Source: Massilia aurea
GTDB taxonomy: Bacteria; Pseudomonadota; Gammaproteobacteria; Burkholderiales; Burkholderiaceae_D
Length of the DNA: 64,000 bases
Assembly: GCF_024753205.1 (NCBI RefSeq)
Contig: NZ_JANUGZ010000002.1
Coordinates: 310,001 to 374,000, forward strand
Direction of reading: 5' to 3'
The position numbers and the translations under genes were made by a program. How positions within the stretch are numbered: position 1 is the first letter of the stretch; each line of letters starts with the position of its first letter. Below the pieces are notes generated by a model. The model made no database searches. It was not told where the DNA came from and worked only from the letters and a program-made list of their open reading frames with translations. Of this stretch, positions 1 through 8,446 are shown one piece after another.

Positions 1-584
1 CTGCTGCGCCATCAGCCGCACAGGCCGCAGCGCGCGCTGGCTGATCAGCCAGCCCAGCACAAACGACAGCAGCGCCCCGCCGGCCAGCGCCGCCCCCAAG
101 GTCATGCGGTAGCTGGCCAGCATGCGCTCGCGCTCGACCAGCATTTTGGCGGCGACCACAGTGAACCGCCGGTTACCCTGCCAGACATCGACCCAGGCCA
201 GCCGCGCCGCCTGACCGGTGGCGACATCGGTGAGGCGGATCGATGGCGCGGGCGGCAGGGACGGCAGCGCCAGGCCGCCCGGATTGACCGCGATCAGCAG
301 TTGCCCGTGGCGTCGCGCATCCACAAGGCGTTGTCGCGGTTGCCCAGCATGTTGGCGTACAGCTGCGGGCGCCGGCGCAACGCCTCGATACTGTCGCTGT
401 CGGCAACCAGCGCGCGCATGCGATCGATCCGGCCTGCCAGCGCGATGTCGTCACGCCACGCCAGCTCGCTTGCCAGGGACCGGTACAGGAACACGCCGAT
501 GGCCCCCAGCAGCAGCGCGCTTGCCAGGGCAAACCACAGCGCCAGGCGCATGCTCAGCGAACGAGGCGTGAACGCAAGCCTCAT
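1..584 (-). pseudogene. Heavy-metal/peroxide-type sensor histidine kinase, N-terminal part, apparent frameshift
   Basis: This is the sensor kinase partner of the response regulator at 581-1252. Its ATG at 584 overlaps the regulator's stop (ATGA), the usual layout of CusRS/HprRS-type systems. The first frame gives about 95 residues: a basic start, a membrane segment (LALWFALASALLLGAIGVF) and the start of a periplasmic sensor domain ending ALWMRDATGN, then it stops. Sense resumes in another frame from about 300 (LLIAVNPGG) through the rest of the sensor, a second membrane segment and the first HAMP residues (ALRPVRLM) at the window edge. Restoring one C after GGCAAC near 299-301 joins the two halves. 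It is either a real inactivating deletion or a sequence error; the kinase core lies outside the window. Confidence 0.75.
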
Positions 585-1252
585 GGCGTCTCGCCCAGCA
601 TGTAACCCATGCCACGGACTGTGTGAATCAGTTTCAGTGGATAGGGATCGTCGATTTTCACGCGCAGGCGGCGGATGGCCACATCGACGACGTTGGTGTC
701 GCTGTCGAAGTTCATCTGCCACACGTGCGAGGCGATGACTGCACGCGAGAGCACCTCGTCGACCCGGCTGACCAGCAGGTGCAGCAGCGCGAATTCCTTG
801 CCCGTCAGGGTGATCCGGTCGCCCTGACGCGTGACCCGGCGGCGCAGCACATCGACCTGCAGGTCGGCGACGCGAAATTCCTGCATGTCGCGCGGCGGTC
901 CGCGCCGCAGCAGCGTGCGCACGCGCGCCAGCAGTTCGGCAAACGAAAATGGCTTGACCAGATAGTCGTCGGCGCCCAGTTCGAGCCCGCGCACGCGGTC
1001 TTCAATGGCGTCGCGCGCCGTCAGGAACATCACCGGCGTGGCCGACCTGGCGCGCACCAGTTGCAGCAGCGCCCAGCCGTCAAGGCCCGGCAGCATCACG
1101 TCGAGGATCACCAGATCGAAGTCGAACTCCTCGATCATGTAACGGCCGTCAAAGCCATTGCTTGCCACCTCGACGATATAGCCGGACTCGCGCAAGCTCT
1201 TTTGCAGGTAGTCGGCCGCCTTGCGTTCATCTTCCACGATCAGTATGCGCAT
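581..1252 (-). CDS. OmpR/CusR-family response regulator
   Basis: A 223-residue DNA-binding response regulator. The receiver domain (about 1-115) has the acidic pocket (VEDER), phospho-acceptor D51 ([10 protein letters not shown]), a conserved threonine (FLTARD) and K100 (DDYLVKPF). The C-terminal half is a winged helix with [13 protein letters not shown] and [10 protein letters not shown]. It resembles the CusR/CopR/IrlR group, to which the peroxide- and HOCl-responsive HprR also belongs. A longer in-frame start exists, but ATG 1252 begins exactly at the receiver domain. The divergent neighbour pair includes a hydroxyisourate hydrolase, as hiuH lies beside hprRS in E. coli, so an HprR-like role is a reasonable inference. 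A metal-responsive role is equally possible. Confidence 0.93.
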   Translation of the reverse strand: MRILIVEDERKAADYLQKSLRESGYIVEVASNGFDGRYMIEEFDFDLVILDVMLPGLDGWALLQLVRARSATPVMFLTARDAIEDRVRGLELGADDYLVKPFSFAELLARVRTLLRRGPPRDMQEFRVADLQVDVLRRRVTRQGDRITLTGKEFALLHLLVSRVDEVLSRAVIASHVWQMNFDSDTNVVDVAIRRLRVKIDDPYPLKLIHTVRGMGYMLGETP

Positions 1253-1292
1253 TGCCTGCTCCTTGTGCCGCAATCTTACTGCCCGCCGCGCG

Positions 1293-1316
1293 CCAGATGA
1301 CAAAACTGTCATCTGG
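1293..1316. promoter_or_regulatory. Palindromic operator of the CusR/HprR type
   Basis: A perfect inverted repeat, CCAGATGACA-aaac-TGTCATCTGG, lies between the divergent regulator and the GlcG-like gene. Its core ATGACAAAACTGTCAT resembles the known CusR/CopR/HprR boxes, which are palindromes of the TTACAAAATTGTAA or ATGACAANNTTGTCAT kind. A further half-site (GTCATCTGG) lies just downstream at 1319-1327. Position and symmetry suggest binding by the regulator at 581-1252 and control of both divergent units. The match to the family box is from memory; binding is inferred. Confidence 0.7.
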
Positions 1317-1382
1317 CCGTCATCTGGTTGTCGCCAGGCGCTGCGTACCATGCGGCCATTCGAACACTACCGGGATGATTCC

Positions 1383-1883
1383 ATGTACCACCCACTGCCT
1401 GCAGGTTTGCTGATCGCGTTGTCGCTGGCCTGCCCCCAGGCCAGCACTGCCGCCCCGCTGACCGTACCCCACCGCACTATTTCACTCGATGGCGCGAGTC
1501 GCCTGCTCGACGCGGCGATGACCGCCTGCCATGCCGACGGCAAAGTGCTGGCCGCCGCCGTGGTCGACCGCGGCGGCAACCTGGTTGCCCTGCGCCGCGA
1601 TGATGGCGTCGGTCCGCACAACACCATCGCTGCCCAGCGCAAGGCCTACACGGCGCTGTCAACCAGAACGGCGACCCGCCTGCTGGCCGCCAATGCCCGC
1701 GCCAGCACCGAAGCGGCCAACCTGAACACCGTCGAGACGCTGCTGCTGCTCGGTGGTGGCGTGCCACTGATGGCTGACGGCGAGCTCATTGGCGCCATCG
1801 GCATTGCCGGCGCTGGCGGACCGGCCACAGACGAAGCCTGCGCACAGGCCGCAATCGACAACGTGTTGCGCAAGACGCCCTGA
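1383..1883 (+). CDS. Exported GlcG/HbpS (DUF336) family protein
   Basis: A 166-residue protein with a cleavable signal peptide (LIALSLACPQASTAAP), so probably periplasmic. The mature part has the GlcG/HbpS hallmarks: an AMTACHADGKVLAAAVVDRGG segment, KAYTALS, and the glycine-rich end LLLLGGGVPL...GAIGIAGAGGPATDEACA. Family members bind haem or small molecules; HbpS of Streptomyces senses haem and redox stress for a two-component system. Here the gene diverges from such a system and precedes an exported hydroxyisourate hydrolase 55 bp downstream. A role in redox or haem sensing is inference only. ATG 1383 begins the signal peptide; the longer upstream frame crosses the operator. Confidence 0.85.
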   Translation: MYHPLPAGLLIALSLACPQASTAAPLTVPHRTISLDGASRLLDAAMTACHADGKVLAAAVVDRGGNLVALRRDDGVGPHNTIAAQRKAYTALSTRTATRLLAANARASTEAANLNTVETLLLLGGGVPLMADGELIGAIGIAGAGGPATDEACAQAAIDNVLRKTP

Positions 1884-1938
1884 TTGCTGGCGGCATTGAC
1901 CTTCCGATTATTTCTACACTTACCCTTACGGAGAACGC

Positions 1939-2376
1939 ATGAAATTCCTTCAGACCCTGCTCGTTATGACCCTCGGTGCTGCTGCGCACTGCGCCAGTGC
2001 TGCAGCCGCACCCACCGTCACACCTGCCACGGCGATCAACCCGCTCAGCGTCCATGTCCTCGACCTGCAGGACGGTTTGCCATCAGCCGATGTGGCTGTC
2101 ACTCTCGAACAGCGCGTAGGCGACGGATGGACGATGCTCGGCGAAGGCGTCACCAATGCCCAGGGCCGCATCCCTGCCCTGTTCCCCACTGGCGTGGCCA
2201 TGGTACGCGGCACTTACCGGGTCACATTCAAGACCGGCAAGTGGTTTGCCGAGCACAAGAGCCCGACGTTCTTCCCCGAGATCCCTGTCATCTTTACGGC
2301 TGACGGCAGTGTGCCGCATTACCACGTGCCGCTGCTGCTGAGCCCTTACGGCTATTCGACGTACCGCGGCAATTGA
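1939..2376 (+). CDS. Exported 5-hydroxyisourate hydrolase (transthyretin-like)
   Basis: A 145-residue transthyretin-like protein. After a signal peptide (MTLGAAAHCASAAAAP) comes the HIUase core: LSVHVLDLQDGLPSADVAV at the start, KSPTFFPEIPVIF in the middle, and the C-terminal family signature YHVPLLLSPYGYSTYRGN. The usual ending is YRGS; here it is YRGN. The active-site pattern (first histidine in SVHVLD, the late HYHVPLLLSP, YRG tail) is present, so hydrolysis of 5-hydroxyisourate in purine breakdown is expected, but in the periplasm. Probably co-transcribed with the GlcG-like gene upstream and controlled by the divergent two-component system. Confidence 0.88.
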   Translation: MKFLQTLLVMTLGAAAHCASAAAAPTVTPATAINPLSVHVLDLQDGLPSADVAVTLEQRVGDGWTMLGEGVTNAQGRIPALFPTGVAMVRGTYRVTFKTGKWFAEHKSPTFFPEIPVIFTADGSVPHYHVPLLLSPYGYSTYRGN

Positions 2377-2422
2377 ATCGGTGCAGCGGAAAAGGCTGTC
2401 AGCGGCGAGCCGGCACAGATCG

Positions 2423-3319
2423 TCAGGCGCCTGACGTCAAATCCCGCACCAGGCCGGTCAATACATCGACCAGTGCTTTGCTTGCCGTCGTGCGATACGC
2501 CCCTTTGCGCCAGGCATAGACGACATGGCGCAACGGCATTGGCGGCAGCAGCGCAACCGCGTGCAGGTCGGTATAGGCGGCAGAAATCGGGTTGGGCAGA
2601 ACTGTCCCCAGCGTTCCCTGACGAACGATCTCGACCAACGCGCCGATGGCATTGACTTCGACGGCGACCTTTGCCGCGATACCGTGCGACGCGCAGTACG
2701 CATCGATTTGCCGGCGGGTGGCGAACGACTTGTTGAGCAACACCAGCGGTTCGGCAGCAAACGCCGCCAGCGGCAACGCGGCAGACCGGGTGGCGAGTCG
2801 ATGACTGGCGGCGGTCACGAAGCTGAGTTCTTCTTCGTACACCGGTGTGTAGTCGAGTTCACCCGGCTGCTGCGGACTGAATGCGATGCCGAGGTCGAGT
2901 TCGTCGTTGATCAACATCGCTTCGATGTCTTCCTGCGCGATTTCCAGAAAACTGACTGTGACCCTTGGGTGCAGTGCATGGAACCGGGCGATCAGCGGAC
3001 CGATCAGATACAGCGATAACGTCGGCGGCGCAGCATAACGCAGCACGCCACGTTGCGCGGTACCGACATCCTGGATCGCGCGGGCGCCGGCGTGAAGATG
3101 CTGCATGCCAAGTTTGGCGTGGCCCATCCATGCCTCGCCGGCATCGGTCAGGCGCACGCTTTTTCCACTGCGGTCAAACAGCTGAACACCCAGCAATGCT
3201 TCGAGCTGCTTGATCTGCTGCGACAGCGCCGGTTGCGACACATGCAGCGCGGCGGCGGCACGGGTGAAGTTGCGATGCTCTGCAACGGCAAGAAAATAGC
3301 GGATGTGACGCAACAGCAT
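2423..3319 (-). CDS. LysR-family transcriptional regulator, CynR-like
   Basis: A 298-residue LysR regulator. The N-terminal winged helix (about 1-60) is typical: HIRYFLAVAEHRNFTRAA, then VSQPALSQQIKQLE and LFDRSGKSVRLTDAG. The effector-binding domain follows from about 90. The opening and the DRSGKSVRLTDAG stretch resemble CynR, the cyanate operon regulator, but no cynT/cynS gene is nearby. It diverges from the HPP-family gene, with 116 bp between the starts, so control of that gene and of itself is the simplest inference. A perfect 16-bp palindrome (CGTCAGGCGCCTGACG, 2421-2436) spans its stop codon. Confidence 0.9.
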   Translation of the reverse strand: MLLRHIRYFLAVAEHRNFTRAAAALHVSQPALSQQIKQLEALLGVQLFDRSGKSVRLTDAGEAWMGHAKLGMQHLHAGARAIQDVGTAQRGVLRYAAPPTLSLYLIGPLIARFHALHPRVTVSFLEIAQEDIEAMLINDELDLGIAFSPQQPGELDYTPVYEEELSFVTAASHRLATRSAALPLAAFAAEPLVLLNKSFATRRQIDAYCASHGIAAKVAVEVNAIGALVEIVRQGTLGTVLPNPISAAYTDLHAVALLPPMPLRHVVYAWRKGAYRTTASKALVDVLTGLVRDLTSGA

Positions 3320-3368
3320 AGCGAGCCCGATGATTCGTTTTACTTATCGACATCATCGCATATCGGTC

Positions 3369-3398
3369 TTGGACCTTATGGTTGTGAGTGGTTATATT
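3369..3398 (+). promoter_or_regulatory. Sigma-70-type promoter for the HPP gene
   Basis: TTGGAC at 3369-3374, an 18-base spacer, and TATATT at 3393-3398 match a vegetative promoter. It points at the HPP gene starting at 3436 and lies in the divergent gap with the LysR gene, where the regulator would be expected to bind. Confidence 0.55.
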
Positions 3399-3435
3399 CG
3401 CAGCCCTCCCACTCAGTTTTTAGAAAGATGTCATC

Positions 3436-4149
3436 TTGTCGTCCTTTCAGCAATGGTGTCGCGATTTCCTTCCCGCCCCGATTCAAATAGCACCTCGTGA
3501 ACAGTTACGCAGCAGCCTGGGTGCGTTGATCGGGATATTTTTTACGGGCGTAATTGCCTGGTTTTTCGGCGGACCAGTCGACAATCTGCCATTGCTGGCA
3601 GCGCCCTTGGGCGCGTCTGCCGTGCTGTTGTTCGGCGTACCGGCAAGCCCGCTGGCCCAGCCATGGGCGATCATTGGAGGAAATCTGATCGGCGCAGTAA
3701 CAGGCGTCAGCTGCGCTTACTTGATCCCGATGCCGCTCCTGGCGGCAGCAGTCGCCGTGGCAGTCACGGTCATGCTGATGTTTTCGTTTCGCTGCGTGCA
3801 TCCACCGTCCGGTGCGGTGGCGATCACAGCGGTGCTGGGAGGCAGCAAGATTCATGCACTCGGCTATGCATTCGTGCTGTTCCCGATCGGCCTCAATTCT
3901 GTCGCCCTGCTGATCGGCGCCTTGGTTTATCACAGGCTTACCGGGCATCGCTATCCCCACCGCGCGATTCACAAGACGCCTGCGGCAAACCATGAAGTGC
4001 CGGAGATATTCACACGTGCGGATCTTGACGCGGTATTACGCAGACGTACCGAAATACTGGATGTCGATGTCGATGACCTGGAATCGGTGCTGGAAGAAGT
4101 GGCGCAGGAAAGTCAGCGACGTCGTGTGAGCATGTCGAGTTCGTCGTGA
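3436..4149 (+). CDS. HPP family integral membrane protein, without CBS domains
   Basis: A 237-residue membrane protein of the HPP family. Hydrophobic helices run from about residue 26 to 165, and the family motif RCVHPPSGAVA is present. Some HPP proteins are linked to nitrite transport; substrate here is unknown. The start is TTG at 3436, eight bases after AGAAAG; a nearby ATG at 3428 is out of frame. The C-terminal tail (about 190-237) keeps the linker usually found before paired CBS domains (FTRADLDAVL...ILDVDVDDLESVLEE) but ends before any CBS domain, so this is a short form. Likely regulated by the divergent LysR gene. Confidence 0.85.
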   Translation: MSSFQQWCRDFLPAPIQIAPREQLRSSLGALIGIFFTGVIAWFFGGPVDNLPLLAAPLGASAVLLFGVPASPLAQPWAIIGGNLIGAVTGVSCAYLIPMPLLAAAVAVAVTVMLMFSFRCVHPPSGAVAITAVLGGSKIHALGYAFVLFPIGLNSVALLIGALVYHRLTGHRYPHRAIHKTPAANHEVPEIFTRADLDAVLRRRTEILDVDVDDLESVLEEVAQESQRRRVSMSSSS

Positions 4150-4232
4150 AACGTGAGATGGTTGAGCAGTGTGCGTCGCGGCGGAAAGTACCATGCCACT
4201 TCTACCGATAGCAACGACGAGAAACTCTGCGC

Positions 4233-5009
4233 TTACGGCTTGCGAAACACGACCGCATGCTGGATCGGCAGCGACTTGATGCTGCGTTCCCACTTCAGGC
4301 CATGCGCCGTGGCTTCACGCCGTATCTGTGACTCACTCATCTTGTGCAGCGGCTTGATCGCGACTGCCGGATCCTCGGCGCGATATTCGACGAAGACAAC
4401 GCGCCCGCCCGGCTTGAGGGCGCCGACGATGCTGTCGAGGACTTCCGCGGGATAGGCAAGTTCGTGATAGACATCGACCATGATTGCCAGATCGACGCTG
4501 GCCGGTGGCAGTTTGACGGTGGTTTCGCTGCCCAGCACCGAGACCACGTTGCGCACGCCGCGTTTTGCCATCTGGCTGTCGAGCATGGCGATCATTTGCG
4601 GCTGCACGTCGACGGCGTACACACGTCCGTTGGGCCCGACCTTTTTCGCCAACTGCCAGGTGTAATAGCCGGTGCCGGCACCGATGTCGGCTACCGTCAT
4701 GCCGGACGCCAGCGCCAGTTCCCGCAACAGCAATGCCGGCCGCTCCTCGTGCGCGCGGCTTTCGCGCTCGAGCCATTGCGCGCCCTCCCATCCCATCACA
4801 CCGGAGATCTCGCGGCCCATATAGCGCTTGCCGATCCCATCCGGACTGGGTGCGACACGTTCATAGCGCGTGTCGGCGGTCGCTGCCTGGGCCACGGCAT
4901 CGATACTGAAGGATGACAGCAGCGTCAGCGTCGACAGGCAGGCCAGCAGGATGGGGAGTGTACGGTAGGTGCGGCCGGTGCGGCAGTTGCTCGAGCGGGT
5001 GCGGTGCAT
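4233..5009 (-). CDS. Class I SAM-dependent methyltransferase with a signal peptide
   Basis: A 258-residue protein. The SAM-binding core is clear: motif I VADIGAGTGYYTWQLA, an acidic residue ending strand two (VYAVDVQPQM), LAIMVDVYHEL, and LKPGGRVVFVEY. The N-terminus from ATG 5009 is an arginine-rich stretch followed by a hydrophobic segment (TLPILLACLSTLTLLSSF) and AVAQA, a credible signal peptidase I site. Export is odd because SAM is cytoplasmic. A longer in-frame start at 5111 exists but would bury the signal peptide. The substrate is unknown. The gene is convergent with the HPP gene. Confidence 0.82.
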   Translation of the reverse strand: MHRTRSSNCRTGRTYRTLPILLACLSTLTLLSSFSIDAVAQAATADTRYERVAPSPDGIGKRYMGREISGVMGWEGAQWLERESRAHEERPALLLRELALASGMTVADIGAGTGYYTWQLAKKVGPNGRVYAVDVQPQMIAMLDSQMAKRGVRNVVSVLGSETTVKLPPASVDLAIMVDVYHELAYPAEVLDSIVGALKPGGRVVFVEYRAEDPAVAIKPLHKMSESQIRREATAHGLKWERSIKSLPIQHAVVFRKP

Positions 5010-5338
5010 GATCGGTTTCCGTAAGAAGTCGCGGCCTGCAATGGCGCCGGCAGGCTTGCCGTGGTTGGGAATGATCAGTGTAGCTGTGTTGGCTGTCCGA
5101 CGTACTTTCACGTGGAGACCTGCGTCGAACGATGGACGCTATTCAAAAGGGAATCAGCGAATCCGCGAATCGTGCTCGGCTCTTGACTGCTTCGCTATTC
5201 ACCTGGTCCTCTCCGGGAGGAACCAACTGTTCGTGAAAGTATGCAACGCTGCCGCCTTGGCACCCTGTTACGATGAGTTCAACTACCGGGTTCGGCCAAC
5301 GGCGGACATTCCCCTGTTTTCACATCTGGAAGCGACTC
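5010..5338. other. Divergent intergenic region, nothing recognised
   Basis: This 329-bp gap separates the divergent methyltransferase gene and the small secreted protein gene, so it must hold both promoters. No clear -35/-10 pair, repeat or RNA gene was found. Confidence 0.4.
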
Positions 5339-5797
5339 ATGAAAATCCGCTGTGCTTCGTGCGCCCTGGCGTTTTTGTTATTGACTAACATTGTCGAAGC
5401 AGCCCCTCTTGTGAGCTATTTCCCATCGAAGGATCTAGGACTCTTTTTGGCGGATAAATTCGATTTGGCCAGTATCCGAAGCTCTTTCGGGCCACGCCGC
5501 TCACCTGCACTGCGCACATTTGCTGATTTCGGCATGACGCCGAGCAAAGCCACTGAGAATGCGCTTGTGTTTGAGACGCCAGGCAACTGGTTGTATGAGT
5601 TGAAGATTGTGGACAGGAAGGATGTCAACGGGGATGGCATCGAGGACCTGGAGGTTTGCTTCGTCGATCAGGCATTGAACGGCGGAACCTACAACACATC
5701 AAAAGGCCTGCTGCTTACGCGCTACTCCGCAGACGGCTATGCAGTTGCCTTGAATTTCAGTCTTAACGATGGCATTTGTCATGAATATGCTCGGTAA
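5339..5797 (+). CDS. Small secreted protein of unknown function
   Basis: 152 residues, not recognised. A signal peptide is visible (MKIRCASCALAFLLLTNIVEA, cleavage near EA-AP). The mature part has one acidic loop, DVNGDGIEDLEV, resembling a calcium-binding EF-hand or dockerin/FG-GAP-like loop, followed by CFVDQALNGG. Two cysteines in the mature region (CFVD and ICHE) could form a disulphide. It stands alone between divergent and convergent neighbours. Composition is lower in GC than the surrounding genes. A periplasmic or secreted location is inferred; no function is offered. Confidence 0.65.
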   Translation: MKIRCASCALAFLLLTNIVEAAPLVSYFPSKDLGLFLADKFDLASIRSSFGPRRSPALRTFADFGMTPSKATENALVFETPGNWLYELKIVDRKDVNGDGIEDLEVCFVDQALNGGTYNTSKGLLLTRYSADGYAVALNFSLNDGICHEYAR

Positions 5798-5995
5798 AGT
5801 CCCATATGCGAGGCCTGCTTTGGGTCGATTCCGATCTGTCGATGTGCTCGCTGAAATGTCAACTTAGCAAAACCAGCCCCTGTCGCTGGTAATGCCGGTT
5901 GAGCGCTCGAGAACATCGTCGACGCGTGGAAGCAATACAAAATAACAGCAGAAGTCGAACAGACGAAACGGGAATCGGAATAAGCGTGCATGCGC

Positions 5996-8203
5996 CTATG
6001 CCGCGGTCGTGAGATTGCCCTGCTGGCCCTGACCAGCAGGCGCTGCGCACAGCAGCGCTTCGATGGCATCCGGCGCCACTGGCCGGCTGTAGCAGAAGCC
6101 CTGCATCTGGTCGCACCCGTGGGCCAGCAAAAAGGCGAGTTGGTCGGCCGTTTCGACGCCCTCGGCAATCACGTTGAGCTTCATCGAGTGCGCCAGGCCG
6201 ATCACGGCGTCGACAATGGCGGCGTCATCGGCATCGTCGATCAGGTCGCTGACGAACGAGCGGTCGATCTTGAGGCTGTGGATCGGGAAGCGCTTCAGGC
6301 TGGCCAGGCTCGAGTAGCCAGTGCCGAAGTCGTCGATCGCCAGTTGCACGCCCATGGCGGCCAGGCGCGCCATCGTGGCGGTGGCCGCCACCGGGTTCTG
6401 CATCAGCACGCTCTCGGTGATTTCGAGTGTCAGCGCGCGCGGATCGCACCCGGTTTTTTCAAGCAGCACGGCGACGCGCTGGGCCACGTCCTGGCCCAGA
6501 AACTGGCGCGCCGACAGGTTCACGCTCATACGCACCGGCGGCAAGCCGTCCTTCTGCCAGGCTACCTGCTGCGCCATCGCGGTTTCCAGTACCCACTCGC
6601 CGATCGGCACGATCAGGCCGGTTTCTTCGGCCAGCGGGATGAAGTCGGCCGGCGACACCATCGGCTTGCCCAGCGGCTGCCAGCGCAGCAGCGCTTCGAC
6701 GCCGCCCAGGTGGCCGGTGGCGATGTCGACCACGGGCTGGTAGTGCAGCACGAATTCGCGGCGCTGCAGCGCCCGTTGCAGCTCGCTTTCCATGCGCAGG
6801 TGCAGCGCGGTCTGCGCGCCCATGTCGGCCATGTAGAAGCTGAAGCCGTTGCCGCCCTCACCTTTCGAACCGTACATGGCGCTGTCGGCGCACTTGAGCA
6901 GCGTGGCGCTGTCGGTGCCATCGCGCGGGTACATGGCGATGCCGATCGAGCCGGTCGGGAAGACCTCTTGCCCGCACAGCAGCAGCGGCTGGAACAGGTT
7001 GTCGAGGAGCTTACGGGCCACGCGCGCGGCGTCGGTCTCCCCGGTCATCTCGGGCAGCACGACGACGAATTCGTCGCCGCCTTGGCGCGCCACGGTATCG
7101 CTCTCGCGCAGCGAACCGGCCAGGCGGCGCGCGATCTCGACGATCAGCTGGTCACCCGCATCGTGCCCGAGCGTGTCGTTGACGTGCTTGAACCGGTCCA
7201 GGTCGATGAACATGACGGCTACCTGTGTGCCGGCGCGGTGCGCATGGGCAATCGCGCGTTCGAGCCGGTCTTGCAGCAGCACGCGGTTCGGCAGGCCGGT
7301 CAGGGCATCGTGATTGATCACGCGCAGCAGCGCTTCTTCGGCGCCCTTGCGGCGCGATATGTCTTCGACCACCGAGATGAAACGCTGGTTGCCATAGGCG
7401 TCGCGCATCGTCGAGACGCTGACATTGACCCAGATCGGCGTACCGTCGCGCCGCAGCAGACGCCGCTCGCGCTGGTAGTCGCTGATCTCGCCATCGCGCA
7501 GGCGTTTCACCAGTGTCAGCTCGTCCGGCAAATCGTCGACGTGCGTCAGTTGCTGGAAGAAGCGCTGCAGCAGTTCGATTTCGGTGTAGCCCAGGATCTG
7601 CGCCATCTTGCCGTTCACGCGCAGCAGGCGCCCGTCCGGGCCCAGCAGCACGATGCCCACCGCCGCCTGGCTGAAGGTCAGGCGGAAAAATTCCTCGCTC
7701 TCCTGCAGGCGCAGGCGCGCCTTGCGGCGGAAGGTGATGTCCTGGCCAATCAGTAGCAGCATGTAGCCACCGGCCTGCTCGGTACGGCGGATATTGAATT
7801 CGAGATGGCGCACGCCGTCCGGACCGCCTTCGAGCGAGACGAGCACGTGGTCTTGCGGCATGCCGGTGAGGAGTGCATCGCTGACGCGCGCGGCCAGGCC
7901 GGCGTCGGGCAGCCAGCGCGCGAGTGGATGGCCGGCGCTGGCCGATTCTTCCGGCGCGTCGATCAGCTGGGCCATCATGCGGTTCATCGAGCGCACACAG
8001 CGCTCGGCGTCGATGACCAGCAATCCTGCCGGCATGCCGTCGATCACTTGCTCAAGATAGTTGCGGTTCTGGCCAAGCAGCGCGTGGGCGTCCCGCAGCG
8101 CGTGGGCTTCACTGGTCTCAGGTTGATCCTGGATGGCTGCGGTGTGCAGGCTGGAAGCCACATCGGTGTGTGGTGCGGGAGTCTCGTTCGTCTGGATCAT
8201 CAT
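5996..8203 (-). CDS. Bifunctional diguanylate cyclase/phosphodiesterase (PAS-PAS-GGDEF-EAL)
   Basis: About 735 residues, soluble, with no membrane segment. Order: a PAS-like domain (about 50-150, LEQVIDGMPAGLLVID), a second PAS with PAC (about 175-295, FRLTFSQAAVGIVLL), GGDEF (about 305-465) and EAL (about 480-725). The cyclase signature is intact (ARQGGDEFVVV), as are EAL hallmarks (GGVEALLRW, ITESVLM, IDDFGTGYSSL, IAEGVET). Both synthesis and breakdown of cyclic di-GMP are therefore possible. Tandem ATG codons at 8203 and 8200 follow AGAGGTG, which makes one of these the start. It is upstream and divergent of the T6SS island, so a link to motility or secretion is only suggestive. Confidence 0.95.
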   Translation of the reverse strand: MMIQTNETPAPHTDVASSLHTAAIQDQPETSEAHALRDAHALLGQNRNYLEQVIDGMPAGLLVIDAERCVRSMNRMMAQLIDAPEESASAGHPLARWLPDAGLAARVSDALLTGMPQDHVLVSLEGGPDGVRHLEFNIRRTEQAGGYMLLLIGQDITFRRKARLRLQESEEFFRLTFSQAAVGIVLLGPDGRLLRVNGKMAQILGYTEIELLQRFFQQLTHVDDLPDELTLVKRLRDGEISDYQRERRLLRRDGTPIWVNVSVSTMRDAYGNQRFISVVEDISRRKGAEEALLRVINHDALTGLPNRVLLQDRLERAIAHAHRAGTQVAVMFIDLDRFKHVNDTLGHDAGDQLIVEIARRLAGSLRESDTVARQGGDEFVVVLPEMTGETDAARVARKLLDNLFQPLLLCGQEVFPTGSIGIAMYPRDGTDSATLLKCADSAMYGSKGEGGNGFSFYMADMGAQTALHLRMESELQRALQRREFVLHYQPVVDIATGHLGGVEALLRWQPLGKPMVSPADFIPLAEETGLIVPIGEWVLETAMAQQVAWQKDGLPPVRMSVNLSARQFLGQDVAQRVAVLLEKTGCDPRALTLEITESVLMQNPVAATATMARLAAMGVQLAIDDFGTGYSSLASLKRFPIHSLKIDRSFVSDLIDDADDAAIVDAVIGLAHSMKLNVIAEGVETADQLAFLLAHGCDQMQGFCYSRPVAPDAIEALLCAAPAGQGQQGNLTTAA

Positions 8204-8446
8204 GGGAAAGCACCTCTGGCTATCCAACATGATCGAGTGTTATTTTTTGTTGGATACGATTGTTGCATGATAGCAAAGCAACGCCATGCAGGCGACCGTT
8301 GTCGATTCTCTGTTGTTATTTTGTGTGAGATTTCTGCGTAGCAGATGACATGATTCAAGTTCGCCAATGTACGGCGCTGCAGCGGCTCAATGTGGACAGA
8401 GAAAATAAGGTGAGAGTTATCCGGTCCAACCCAACCGGAGTCCACC

